Assembly (NCBI RefSeq): GCF_029436685.1
Contig: NZ_JAROCY010000001.1
Span: 186,001-250,000, forward strand
Direction: 5' to 3'
From: Novosphingobium cyanobacteriorum
GTDB lineage: Bacteria > Pseudomonadota > Alphaproteobacteria > Sphingomonadales > Sphingomonadaceae
DNA length: 64,000 bases
The notes below the pieces were generated by a model. That model searched no databases and was not told the origin of the DNA. It was given only the letters and a program-made list of their open reading frames with translations. Of this stretch, positions 23,779 through 32,724 are shown piece after piece. The position numbers and the translations under genes are program-made. Position 1 is the first letter of the stretch. Every line of letters starts with the position of its first letter.

Positions 23779-24482
23779 CCGTGACGCCCGAACAGGAAGA
23801 CCGCCTCGCCGCCTGGCTCGATGGCGCACTGCCGGAAGGGGAGGCGCAGGCCTTCGCCATGGAACTCGCCGCCAATCCCGCCCTGCGTGCGCTGGAACAG
23901 GAATGGCGCGCCAATGACCGGCTGATCGCCGATGCTTTCGCGCCCGTTGCCGAGGCACCGATCGATCCGGCGCTGTTGCGCAAGATGGGGCTTGAACCGG
24001 AGCCGGCTGTCGCTTCGTCGCTTGCCGCCAATGACAACCAGCCCGCGCGCTGGCGCCGGTTCGCGCCGTGGGGCGGTGCCGCCATGGCGGCGGGCATCGC
24101 GCTGGCGGTCATGCTGGGCAGGCCTGCTCCGGTCGATCCGCTGTCGCAGGCGCTCGATCGCACCCCCTCGCTGGCCAGTGCCACGCTGCCCGACGGGCGG
24201 CGCATCGAACCCACGCTCACCGTGCGCGCCGCCGATGGCCGCTGGTGCCGCGAATACCGCAGCGCCGGCAGCATCGCGCTCGCCTGCCGCAATGGCGCAG
24301 GACGCTGGACCACCGAGGGTGAAGGCGCCGCTCCCGCTGGCCAGCCGCAGTCGTCCGATGGCATCGCCATGGCGTCCGGCCCTGAAGGCGCGGCGCTCGA
24401 TGGCGCCTATCGCCGTCTGGGCGCGTCCGATCCGGTCGATGCCGGGGCGGAAGCCCGCCTTATCGGTGGTGGCTGGAAATAG
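23775..24482 (+). CDS. Membrane anti-sigma factor B with a WCREY-type periplasmic domain
   Basis: A 235-residue one-pass membrane protein. The cytoplasmic part (about 8-52) has the short anti-sigma pattern DRLAAWLDGALPEGEAQAF without zinc ligands. The membrane helix is at about 96-115. The periplasmic part differs fully from anti-sigma A: it contains GRWCREYRSAG (residues 156-166) and a second Cys at 171 followed by GAGRW, resembling the surface-antigen-like domain found in some alphaproteobacterial anti-sigma factors. The two cysteines may form a disulfide, which would allow redox sensing (inference). Confidence 0.82.
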   Translation: MTVTPEQEDRLAAWLDGALPEGEAQAFAMELAANPALRALEQEWRANDRLIADAFAPVAEAPIDPALLRKMGLEPEPAVASSLAANDNQPARWRRFAPWGGAAMAAGIALAVMLGRPAPVDPLSQALDRTPSLASATLPDGRRIEPTLTVRAADGRWCREYRSAGSIALACRNGAGRWTTEGEGAAPAGQPQSSDGIAMASGPEGAALDGAYRRLGASDPVDAGAEARLIGGGWK

Positions 24483-24485
24483 GCC

Positions 24486-25493
24486 TCAGTTCAGCTTCCA
24501 GGTCAGCGTCAGACCGCCAAGGAAGTTGGCGCTGCGCTGGTTCAGGCCTGCTCCTGCATAGGCGTTCAGCCGCAGCCGCTGGTTCAGCGAAACCCCGGCC
24601 CATCCGGTCAACTCGCTGAACGGGCGCCGCCCGGTCACGGATTGCTGCCAGTCGTAATCCACGCCCAGCGAAATCGCGCTGCTGGCGCGCAGGCTCACCC
24701 CGCCGCTGGCGCCCCAGGTGTCGCGCAGCCGCAGGCCCAGCGCCTTGCCTACCAACCTCCGCCGCGCCCCACCCCACAGCGTCACCGGGCCCACATGGCG
24801 GGACAGCGTGGCGCTCAGCGTCACATCGGTCTTCCCCGTGCCAAGGCCCTTGGCGCGCGATGCCGTCGGCACCTTGATCCGCGCGCCCAGGTCAAGCTGC
24901 GCCAGCGTGCCGAGGTCCAGCCCATAGCCCAGCGCCACCGACACATCGCCCAGCCCGCTGCGCGAGCCCGAAGGCCCGGCGATCAGCGCCGCTGCCGCCA
25001 GCCGTTCGGTCTGGCACTGCCCGCCGCCATCGTCGCTGCCGCTCCCGCCGCTCCCACCACTGTTGTCGTCGCTGCCGGAAGTTGCCGCAGCCTCCACCGG
25101 CGTGCAGTCATCCCCGCCGCCGCCGCCACTGCCGGAATCATCCTCGATCTCGGTCTCGGTCTCGGTCCCGCCGATGCCGTCGTCGCTGCCGCTCACGCCG
25201 CTGTCCACCGCGCCGCCATCGCGCCCCTGCGGTGAATCCACCAGCGTGCCCGGCCCCTCGATCCGCACGAACGGCACCGTAACCCGCAGCGTGAAGCGCT
25301 TCTGGCTCAGCCGCAGCGAAAGCGGGGCGGAATAGACGCGGGTGGTTGCGGTGCCGCCGTAATCACCGCTGGCATAGGTGCCACCCAGGCTCAGCCTCAG
25401 GCTGGCGCTGTCGGGGGCGGCCTCCTGCGCGTGTGCGGCGCCTGGCATTGCCAGTGCGAGCGGTGCAAGCAGGCCGATGCGGTACTTGGCCAT
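24486..25493 (-). CDS. Exported outer-membrane beta-barrel-like protein with Gly/Ser/Asp-rich insert
   Basis: A 335-residue protein from ATG 25493, with a signal peptide ending in AHAQE (about residue 23). Strand-like segments (LRLSLGGTYASGDYGG, GLTLTWKLN at the C-terminus) flank a low-complexity insert of Gly, Ser, Asp and Thr at about 105-165 that holds two cysteines (DDCTPVE and GQCQTE). It resembles the transporter/phenol-degradation-type outer-membrane barrels. It is tail-to-tail with anti-sigma B and has no GAATA-CGTT element upstream, so it may not belong to the sigma regulon. Confidence 0.7.
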   Translation of the reverse strand: MAKYRIGLLAPLALAMPGAAHAQEAAPDSASLRLSLGGTYASGDYGGTATTRVYSAPLSLRLSQKRFTLRVTVPFVRIEGPGTLVDSPQGRDGGAVDSGVSGSDDGIGGTETETEIEDDSGSGGGGGDDCTPVEAAATSGSDDNSGGSGGSGSDDGGGQCQTERLAAAALIAGPSGSRSGLGDVSVALGYGLDLGTLAQLDLGARIKVPTASRAKGLGTGKTDVTLSATLSRHVGPVTLWGGARRRLVGKALGLRLRDTWGASGGVSLRASSAISLGVDYDWQQSVTGRRPFSELTGWAGVSLNQRLRLNAYAGAGLNQRSANFLGGLTLTWKLN

Positions 25494-25676
25494 TGTGTGT
25501 CCCCTGAACGATCCCGTCCTGCGTTTGCCGGGCCTGCGCGGGTGAGGCAAGCTCGTCTTTCGCCGTAGATTGAAATCGACTGACCAGGGGCTGAAAGCGA
25601 CTGAGGCGTGGTTGAGCCCGGTTGAACCCGGCCCTGCGGCTGGCTATGCCGCTGTGGTGTTCAGGGGAGGGCGGCG

Positions 25677-26372
25677 GTGCTTTCGGCCGAGGAATGGCAG
25701 ATCGTCGCGCTCTCGCTCAAGGTGGGGGCAGTGGCCATTGCGCTGACCCTGCCGGTCGCTTTCGTGCTGGCCTGGGTGCTGGCGCGGGGGCGGTTCCGGG
25801 GAATCGTGCTGCTCGATGCGCTGGTCCACCTGCCGCTGGTGCTGCCGCCGGTGGTCACCGGCTGGCTGCTGCTGATCGCGTTCGGTCCGGCCGGGCCAGT
25901 GGGGCGTGTCCTGTCCCAGGTGTTTGGCATCACGCTGCTTTTCCGCTGGACCGGGGCCGCGCTGGCGGCCGCGGTGATGAGCCTGCCGTTGATGGTCCGC
26001 GCCATCCGCCTGTCGATAGAGGCGGTGGACACGCGGCTGGAACAGGCTGCGCGCACGCTGGGCGCAGGGCCGTGGCGCACCTTCGCCACCATCACCCTGC
26101 CGCTCTCGCTGCCCGGCGTGCTGGCCGGCGTGGTGCTGGGGCTTGCCCGCTCGCTGGGTGAATTCGGCGCAACAATCACCTTTGCGTCCAATATTCCCGG
26201 TGAAACCAGAACCTTGCCTCTGGCGATCTATGCCGCGCTGCAGGCGCCGGGGGGCGATGCCATGGTCTGGCGCCTTGCCGCGATCTCGGTCGTGCTGTCG
26301 CTCGCCGCGCTGGTGGCGTCAGAGGCGCTGGGCCGCCGCACCGGCATGGGAAGGCACGGCCATGTCCTTTGA
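25677..26372 (+). CDS. modB: Molybdate ABC transporter permease ModB
   Basis: A 231-residue permease with about five to six membrane helices. Family segments are LVLPPVVTGWLLLIAFG, the coupling loop LEQAARTLGAGPWRTFATIT, and ARSLGEFGATITFASNIPGE, which is typical of ModB. The GTG start at 25677 follows AGGGGAGG. The gene overlaps modC by 11 bases. No modA (binding protein) lies upstream, which is unusual. Confidence 0.92.
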   Translation: MLSAEEWQIVALSLKVGAVAIALTLPVAFVLAWVLARGRFRGIVLLDALVHLPLVLPPVVTGWLLLIAFGPAGPVGRVLSQVFGITLLFRWTGAALAAAVMSLPLMVRAIRLSIEAVDTRLEQAARTLGAGPWRTFATITLPLSLPGVLAGVVLGLARSLGEFGATITFASNIPGETRTLPLAIYAALQAPGGDAMVWRLAAISVVLSLAALVASEALGRRTGMGRHGHVL

Positions 26373-26997
26373 CGTGGATCTCTCCCTTACGCGTGGCGGG
26401 CGCCAGATTGCCGTTCGGTTCCGCAGCGATGCACCCGTCACCGCGCTGTTCGGCCCCTCGGGCGCAGGCAAGACCAGCGTGCTCGAGGCGGTTTCGGGCC
26501 TGCTGCGCCCCGATCGCGGCCGCATCGCCGTGGCGGGCGAGGCGCTGTTCGACAGCACGGCCCGCATCAATCTCCCGCCCGAACGGCGCGGCTGCGGCTT
26601 CGTGTTCCAGGACCTGCGGCTGTTTCCGCACCGCACCGTCCGCCAGAACCTGCTCTATGGGCACCGCGCCGATCCCGGTCCCGGCCTGCGCATGGCGCTG
26701 GACGAGGCCTGCGCCTTCCTGGGTATCGAACACCTGCTTGCCCGGATGCCGCGCACGCTCTCCGGCGGGGAGGCGCAACGCGTCGCCATCGGCCGCGCCT
26801 TGCTGAGCGGGCCGGGCGTGCTGCTGCTCGATGAACCGCTCGCCGCGCTCGATGCCCCACGGCGTGAAGAAGTGATGGCGGTGATCGAGCGCATTCGCGA
26901 CGAATTGCGCCTGCCCATGCTGCTGGTCAGCCACCAGCGTGCCGAGGTGGAACGCCTGGCCGGGCACGTGGTGGAAATGCCCCTTTCCATGACATGA
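26362..26997 (+). CDS. modC: Molybdate ABC transporter ATPase ModC, short form
   Basis: A 211-residue ATPase: Walker A GPSGAGKTS, VFQDLRLFPHRTV, signature TLSGGEAQRVAIGR, Walker B VLLLDEPLAALD and switch region MLLVSHQRAEV. Canonical ModC proteins are about 350 residues and carry a C-terminal molybdate-binding TOBE/Mop domain; here the protein stops right after the ATPase core (HVVEMPLSMT). The feedback domain is therefore missing, a form seen in some alphaproteobacteria. Confidence 0.9.
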   Translation: MSFDVDLSLTRGGRQIAVRFRSDAPVTALFGPSGAGKTSVLEAVSGLLRPDRGRIAVAGEALFDSTARINLPPERRGCGFVFQDLRLFPHRTVRQNLLYGHRADPGPGLRMALDEACAFLGIEHLLARMPRTLSGGEAQRVAIGRALLSGPGVLLLDEPLAALDAPRREEVMAVIERIRDELRLPMLLVSHQRAEVERLAGHVVEMPLSMT

Positions 26998-27080
26998 GGG
27001 GAATTGCGTATCCTGCCCCCCGGTCGGATTTAACGATGCGAACCTAAGGCGATCCATGCGCCTATGCATGGAGAAGGCAA

Positions 27081-27662
27081 TTGCTTCGCCCCACGTGGCG
27101 GGCTCGATTTGCCCGCTGTTTCAGCAACCTGGCTGCCGACCGGCAGGCCGCCGCAGTCATCGAGTTCGCGCTCGCGGCCCCGGTGCTGATCGCGCTGCTG
27201 ATTCCCACGCTTGAGATCGCGCTGGTCTATTTCGCGCAGCAGGGGCTTGAGACGGCTTCGGAATCCAGCGCGCGCTATATCATGACCGGGCAGGCGCAGA
27301 CCAACTTCACCGGGGTGAAGGATTCCAAGGGCAATGTCGTGACCACTCCGCAGCAGCAGTTCAAGGCCTATGCCTGCAGCGTACTGCCGCCGATGCTGGA
27401 ATGCCCGAACCTCTATGTCGACGTCACCAGCAGTACGACCTATTCGTCCACCGCGCTGAAGCTGCCCACCTTCACGTATGACGCAAAGGGCAACGTCACC
27501 AACACCTTCAACTACACGCCCGGCACTCAGGGCGCGATCGTGGTGGTGCGGCTGATGTACAATTGGCCGGTCATCTCGATGTTCGGCTTCAACATCGCCA
27601 ACCAGCCCAAATCGCGCCGCATGCTGCTGGCCACCTCCGTGATGAAGACGGAGGGCTATTGA
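27081..27662 (+). CDS. TadE-like pseudopilin
   Basis: A 193-residue protein from a TTG at 27081 with GGAGAAGG just upstream. It has the TadE pattern: a basic N-terminus, then AAVIEFALAAPVLIALLIP with the conserved Glu five residues into the hydrophobic helix. The rest is a periplasmic part with two cysteines (YACSVLPPMLECPN). The prepilin peptidase, secretin and ATPase genes of the Tad machinery are not in this window. Confidence 0.82.
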   Translation: MLRPTWRARFARCFSNLAADRQAAAVIEFALAAPVLIALLIPTLEIALVYFAQQGLETASESSARYIMTGQAQTNFTGVKDSKGNVVTTPQQQFKAYACSVLPPMLECPNLYVDVTSSTTYSSTALKLPTFTYDAKGNVTNTFNYTPGTQGAIVVVRLMYNWPVISMFGFNIANQPKSRRMLLATSVMKTEGY

Positions 27663-28243
27663 TGCGCCGGCTTCAGGGCTGCCTTGCCACCATGCTGCGC
27701 CGCCTGCGCGCCGATCGCACCGCCACCGCTGTCACCGAACTGGCGCTGGCCGCGCCCGTGCTGATCCTGCTTTATTGCGGGGCCTACACGATCAGCGATG
27801 TCGCCGCCTGCAACCGCAAGGTCACCCGCGTGGCCCGCACCCTGACCGACGTCACCTCGCGCTATCCCGCAGTCACGACCGCCGATCTGACCAACATCCT
27901 CAACAACAGCGCGCTGGTACTTGCACCCTATGCCACGGCCAAGGGGTCTATGCGGATCTCGGAAATCCAGGTGACCGGGGCCAGCACCGGCAAGGTGATC
28001 TGGAGCCAGGCCAAGAACGGCACGGCCCTCACCGTCGGCACCGCCGTGGCACTGCCAACCAATCTTGCCCCCACCGAAATGCTGCCCACCACCAGCCCGG
28101 TAAAGGCCGGCGCCTATTTCCTGATGGGTGAGGTCAGCTATGCCTACACCCCGCTGTTCGGCGCCACGATCATGAAGGCGCCCAAGCTTTACACCAAGGT
28201 CTACATGCTGCCGCGCCTGTCGGATTCGGTGCCGCTGGGATGA
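27662..28243 (+). CDS. TadE/TadF-like pseudopilin
   Basis: A 193-residue protein with the same N-terminal pattern (TATAVTELALAAPVLILLYCG), making it a second TadE/F-type minor pilin. It begins on the last base of the preceding stop and ends by overlapping the next start (ATGA), so three pilin-type genes are co-translated. The C-terminal part is not recognisable. Confidence 0.82.
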   Translation: MRRLQGCLATMLRRLRADRTATAVTELALAAPVLILLYCGAYTISDVAACNRKVTRVARTLTDVTSRYPAVTTADLTNILNNSALVLAPYATAKGSMRISEIQVTGASTGKVIWSQAKNGTALTVGTAVALPTNLAPTEMLPTTSPVKAGAYFLMGEVSYAYTPLFGATIMKAPKLYTKVYMLPRLSDSVPLG

Positions 28244-29823
28244 AGCTGCTCGCCTCCCTGATGGCGCGCCTGCGGCGTGACACGCGCGGCAACGTGATGA
28301 TGATCACGGCGCTGGCGATGTTCCCCACCATTTTCGCGCTGGGCCTGTCGATCGATTATGCCCGCGCGATGATGCTGAAGACCAAGATGTCTGCCGCGGC
28401 CGACGCGGCGGCACTGGCGGCCACCGATTCCTTCTACATCCAGAAAAGCGGCTCCGCGGCGCAGGCGGCCGCCAAGCAGGTTTTCAACGCGCAGGTCGCC
28501 TCGTTCCAGTCGAAGACCTACAACCCCAACACCGACGTTTCGATCTCGGTTGTCGACCAGGGCGGCCTGAACCTGGGCCGCACGGTTACGGTGAAGTTCC
28601 GCGCGCTTTCGCTCAATATTTTTTCGGGCATCCTCGGCGTCACTTCGCTCAAGGTCTCGGGCTCGTCCGTCGCTTATGCCACGCAGGCGCCGCACATCAA
28701 TTTCTTCCTGGTGATGGACAAATCGCCCTCCATGCTGCTGCCGGCGACGAGCACGGGGCTGAACAACATCCGCGCCGCCACCGGCTGCGCCTTTGCCTGC
28801 CATGCGCAATTGCCCAAGAGCGACGGCATCAACGTGCGCGATCTGTCGGGCCGCGACGTGTTCATCGATCCGAATTTCTACACCAGTGGCAACAGCGGCT
28901 ATGGCGTGTGGTATCGCATCGATCAGGGGGGCAAGGTCCTCTACGACAAGACCGGAACAAAGATGGGCACCAACGTGTCGATCTCCGCCTCCGGGTCGCT
29001 GTCCACCATCAGCTACAAGGACCTGAGCAACAAGAACAAGTCGGTCACCGGCTATTACGCCGATGGCTACTGGCTGACCCACAACTATACCACGATCTAC
29101 ACCACCGCTTCGCCCATCACGCTGCGCGTGCAGGAAGAAACGCAGGCGGCCAAGGACCTGATCCCCTATTCACAGACCCAGGCCGCGCGCAACAACGTGA
29201 CCTACAAGCTGCAGTTCTTCAGCTTCGATTGGACGCATACGGGCAAGTCCTCGCCCGTGGTGCAGCATTCCACGATGACCGACGTCAACAGCCTGACGTC
29301 GGCCAATGTGCCCGACCTCGATAGCACACAGGACTGGTGGTATGCCAACAACAGCCCGACATCGACGCTGAACATTGGCGACAAGGCGACCGAGTTCAAC
29401 AACATGCTGCTGTCGATGAGCAGCGCCATGCCGAACCCCGGCGATGGGGCTTCGTCCACAAGCCCGCAGGAGGTCATGATGATCGTGACCGATGGCGTGG
29501 TGGATGAACAGATCAACGGGGGCCGCCGCAACCGTGAACTCAGCGCCACGAACCTGACGAACTGCACCGCGATCAAGAACCGCGGCATCAAGATCGCCAT
29601 CCTCTATACCGAGTATCTGCCGGAATCGCTGACCGGAGACAGCTGGTCGCAGACCAACGTGGCGCCCTACCTGCCCAACGTGCTGCCCGCGCTGAAAAGC
29701 TGCGCATCCACGGCGGCTGACGGTTCGCCACTGGTCTATACCGTGACCGCGGACCAGAGCATTTCCACCGCGCTGTCCGCGCTGTTCGCGCTGACCGTGC
29801 AGAGCGCGCGCCTGATCAAGTAA
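28240..29823 (+). CDS. TadG-like pilus protein with von Willebrand A domain
   Basis: A 527-residue protein. The N-terminus has the Flp/TadG-like segment RGNVMMITALAMFPTIFALG followed by DYARAMMLKTKMSAAADAAALA. From about residue 155 a von Willebrand A domain follows, with a MIDAS motif in FFLVMDKSPSM and a later VMMIVTDGVVDE strand. Such proteins assemble at the cell surface with Tad pili or act as adhesins. The stop overlaps the converging racemase gene by eight bases. Confidence 0.85.
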   Translation: MKLLASLMARLRRDTRGNVMMITALAMFPTIFALGLSIDYARAMMLKTKMSAAADAAALAATDSFYIQKSGSAAQAAAKQVFNAQVASFQSKTYNPNTDVSISVVDQGGLNLGRTVTVKFRALSLNIFSGILGVTSLKVSGSSVAYATQAPHINFFLVMDKSPSMLLPATSTGLNNIRAATGCAFACHAQLPKSDGINVRDLSGRDVFIDPNFYTSGNSGYGVWYRIDQGGKVLYDKTGTKMGTNVSISASGSLSTISYKDLSNKNKSVTGYYADGYWLTHNYTTIYTTASPITLRVQEETQAAKDLIPYSQTQAARNNVTYKLQFFSFDWTHTGKSSPVVQHSTMTDVNSLTSANVPDLDSTQDWWYANNSPTSTLNIGDKATEFNNMLLSMSSAMPNPGDGASSTSPQEVMMIVTDGVVDEQINGGRRNRELSATNLTNCTAIKNRGIKIAILYTEYLPESLTGDSWSQTNVAPYLPNVLPALKSCASTAADGSPLVYTVTADQSISTALSALFALTVQSARLIK

Positions 29824-31102
29824 CTTTCAGCGCGCGGGGCAGGGCGGCGCCCAGCACGGCGAGCATCTCTGGTGCATAGGCGCTGCTGTTCGCCTCGAAC
29901 TCGGCTTGCGTGATGCGGTCCTGCCCCTGCGCGCCGAACAGCACCACTTCGTCGTCGATGGCCACCCCGTCCTGAAACCCGGTCACGTCCACCATCATCG
30001 TGTTCATGGTCACGCGGCCCACCACGGGAAAACGGCGTCCCCGGATCAGCACTTCGGTGCGGTTGCCGCTCTCCTTGGGAAATTCGGCCCGGTTGGCGTG
30101 GCTGAAGCTACGACGGTATCCGTCGGAATAGCCGATCGGCACGTTGGCGAGGAAGCTTTCGCGTTCCAGCCTGAAGGTGCGGTCGTAATTCACCGTTTGC
30201 CCGGCGGGATAGTGGTTCACCGCGGCCACCCGGCTCTTGATCGCCATCGTGGGCACGAAGCGGTCGGTCTTCACCGATCCCGGATCGCCATAGATCGCGC
30301 CGCCCACGCGCACCATGTCCAGGCGGGTCTCGGGATGCTGCAGCGTGGCGAAGGTGTTGGCGGTGTGGCGCAGCAATGGCCCGGTAAGGCCCTCGCCGCG
30401 CAGCCAGTCCAGATTGGCGTTGAAGGCGCGCAGCTGGCCAAGGATATCGTCGGATTCCTCGCTGGGATAGTGTGTCATCGCGCCAACGATGCGCAGCCCT
30501 TTCAGCGCCAGCAGCGCGCGCGCATCGGCTTGGCCATAGGCGGTGGAAAGCTCCACCCCGTTGCGCGACATGCCGCCTGCGTTCAGCGCGATATGCACCG
30601 GCAACGGGGCCTTGGCGCGCTTCGTCCACAGCGCCTGCAGCCGTGCGGCCAGTGCCGGGTTGCCCACGATCTCCTCGATGCGAAGGGGAAAGCCGTCCTC
30701 CATTTCCTCGGGCGTGGCGGTGCGGATGCGCATCAGCCGCCCGCGATAGCCCAGCGCGCGGGCGACGCGCGCCTCGTCGTTCGACGTGATGGCGACAAGG
30801 TTCACACGCTTGCGGATGATCGATGGGATCAGCAGCGCGATGCCGTTGCCATAGGCGTCGGCCTTCATCACCGCACACAGGCCAGAAGGCCCGATCAGGC
30901 TGCACACTGCGTCGATGTTGGCCTCGAACGCGGCGGCATCCACCTCGATCCAGCCATTGCGGCGCTGGGCCCTGGCCAGCGTCATGCCGTTGTTGCTGGC
31001 TGGCAGCACCGGCGCGGCCTGCGCCCGCTTGCCCGCCAGTCCCGTGCCCGCCAGCGCCATCAGCGCCGCGCCGCCCTGCAGCGCCCCGCGCCGGTCGATC
31101 AC
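29816..31102 (-). CDS. Exported alanine-racemase-family PLP enzyme
   Basis: A 428-residue fold-type III PLP enzyme with an export signal. The GTG start at 31102 overlaps the deacylase stop. The N-terminus DRRGALQGGAALMALAGTG has a twin-arginine pair and a hydrophobic core, consistent with Tat export of the folded PLP enzyme. The PLP lysine is K80 (AVMKADAYGNG) and the catalytic tyrosine is Y325 (VPIGYSDGYRRS); MNTMMVDVTG also matches the family. It resembles periplasmic broad-spectrum racemases more than the cytoplasmic Alr, though the exact specificity cannot be read. Confidence 0.85.
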   Translation of the reverse strand: MIDRRGALQGGAALMALAGTGLAGKRAQAAPVLPASNNGMTLARAQRRNGWIEVDAAAFEANIDAVCSLIGPSGLCAVMKADAYGNGIALLIPSIIRKRVNLVAITSNDEARVARALGYRGRLMRIRTATPEEMEDGFPLRIEEIVGNPALAARLQALWTKRAKAPLPVHIALNAGGMSRNGVELSTAYGQADARALLALKGLRIVGAMTHYPSEESDDILGQLRAFNANLDWLRGEGLTGPLLRHTANTFATLQHPETRLDMVRVGGAIYGDPGSVKTDRFVPTMAIKSRVAAVNHYPAGQTVNYDRTFRLERESFLANVPIGYSDGYRRSFSHANRAEFPKESGNRTEVLIRGRRFPVVGRVTMNTMMVDVTGFQDGVAIDDEVVLFGAQGQDRITQAEFEANSSAYAPEMLAVLGAALPRALKVT

Positions 31103-32619
31103 GGTTGTCCCCGCTTCAGGAAGCGGCCGGGAAACGCGCCGGTCGGCTTGCCATCGGCATAGACGGTCTGCCCGTTCACGATGACGCGGTTCATCCCCAC
31201 CGCCAGCGCCCCCGGCGTCTGCACGGTGGCGCGATCGGCAAAGGTGCCGGGATCGAACAGGATCAGGTCCGCCTTGTACCCCTGCTTCACCCGACCGCGC
31301 CCGGCAAGGCCGACATGTTCGGCGGAAAGCGATGTCATCTTGCGGATCGCCTCCGCCATGGTCAGGCGGTGCTGTTCGCGCACATAGAGCCGGATCATCT
31401 TGGCAAAGGCGCCCGCGCCGCGCGGGTGGCGCGATCCCACCACGCCATCGGAACACAGGTTGCTTTCGGGCCAGGCCACGAAGTCGGCCACGTCCTGCGG
31501 CGCCATCGATGTGCCGATAACGGACTCGGTCCGCTGGCCGGGATGCGCCGCGCGCCACGCCTCGGCCCGCTGGATCAGCCAGAGATAGGTGGCGGCGGGC
31601 TCTTCCTTCCGGTCGGCGGCGATCTGGGCGATGGTCCTGCCCTCGAACGCTGGCTCGGGCGCATAGAAGTCCAGCAGCATCCCTTCGGGCGTGGTCAGCT
31701 TGGTCAGGGCAAAGCGGGCGGCTTCGATGTCGGTGAAATCGCGCTTGGGAAACAGCACGGTCAGCGTCGACTGCCAGTATTCGTAAGGGTAGACGTCGGC
31801 CGTCACCTTCACCCCTCGGGCGCGGGCGGCGTCAAGGCTGGCCAGCACGGCCTTGGCCGTACCCCAGCGGTCGACCGCGCCGATCTTGATGTGGGATACC
31901 TGCACCGGGATGCCGGTCTGCGCGCCGATGTCGATCAGCTCGTCCAGCGCGCCCTGGAAGCCCAGGTCCTCGTTGCGCATGTGGCTGATGTAGCGCCCGC
32001 CATCCGCCGCAGTGGTGCGGGCAAGGGCGATCAGCTCGGCGCGGTCGGAATAGATGCCGGGATCGTACTCCAGCCCGGTGGACAGGCCGAGCGAGCCCGC
32101 CTTCATGTCAGCCTCCATCAGCGCCTGCATCGCCGCGATCTCGGCCGGGGTGGCGGTGCGCTTGAAGTCCTTGCCCAGCACCGCATCGCGCAGGTAGCCG
32201 TGCCCGGTGTAGCTGGCCACGTTGATCGCCGCGGGCCGGGCCTCGAAGTCTGCGGCCACCCTGGCGAACGGGGCGTCGCTGTCTCCGTCCTGCCCGACGA
32301 CGATGGTGGTCACCCCTTGCGCCAGCAGCGGGGGCATGGACCGGTCGGCATAGTTGCCCCGGTCATGGTGGCTGTGGCTGTCGATGAAGCCGGGGGCGAG
32401 CGCGAGGCCCCTGGCGCGCACCACCGTTTCGCCCTTGTGCGGCTTCAGGCGGCCGACCGCGACGATGCGGTCCCCGTCATAGCGCACCGCCACCTGTCGG
32501 CCCGGCGCGCCCGATCCGTCATAGACCGTCGCGCCGAGGATCAGCGTGGAGGCGTGGGCCGTGCCCGCCAGCAGCAGCGCCGTGGCGGTGGCCAGCAGCG
32601 GTATCGAGAATGCGCGCAT
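31099..32619 (-). CDS. Exported N-acyl-D-amino-acid deacylase
   Basis: A 506-residue amidohydrolase with a Sec signal peptide (SIPLLATATALLLAGTAHA, starting at residue 5). Metal-binding and active-site segments are visible: PGFIDSHSHHDRGNY, YTGHGYLRD, ISHMRNEDLGFQG, VSHIKIGAVDRWG and the C-terminal SDGVVGSRHPRGAGAF. ATG 32619 is preceded by GGAAGGGGAA. The family frees D-amino acids from N-acyl forms. It is coupled to the exported racemase, which could convert the products to usable L-forms (inference). Confidence 0.9.
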   Translation of the reverse strand: MRAFSIPLLATATALLLAGTAHASTLILGATVYDGSGAPGRQVAVRYDGDRIVAVGRLKPHKGETVVRARGLALAPGFIDSHSHHDRGNYADRSMPPLLAQGVTTIVVGQDGDSDAPFARVAADFEARPAAINVASYTGHGYLRDAVLGKDFKRTATPAEIAAMQALMEADMKAGSLGLSTGLEYDPGIYSDRAELIALARTTAADGGRYISHMRNEDLGFQGALDELIDIGAQTGIPVQVSHIKIGAVDRWGTAKAVLASLDAARARGVKVTADVYPYEYWQSTLTVLFPKRDFTDIEAARFALTKLTTPEGMLLDFYAPEPAFEGRTIAQIAADRKEEPAATYLWLIQRAEAWRAAHPGQRTESVIGTSMAPQDVADFVAWPESNLCSDGVVGSRHPRGAGAFAKMIRLYVREQHRLTMAEAIRKMTSLSAEHVGLAGRGRVKQGYKADLILFDPGTFADRATVQTPGALAVGMNRVIVNGQTVYADGKPTGAFPGRFLKRGQP

Positions 32620-32724
32620 GGTTCGTTCCCCTTCCAATCCGGGGTGAACCAAGCGCGCAAAGGCAAATCAATCCGGCGAGGGAGCAAGTGGTTGCTGTTG
32701 CAGGACAATTTTTGTTGGGCGGGG

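Noticed and set aside
25494..25676. ECF promoter element before the barrel gene of set B
   Set aside because: No GAATA(A/G)-N14-CGTT was found on the minus strand there, so this gene was not included in the proposed regulon.
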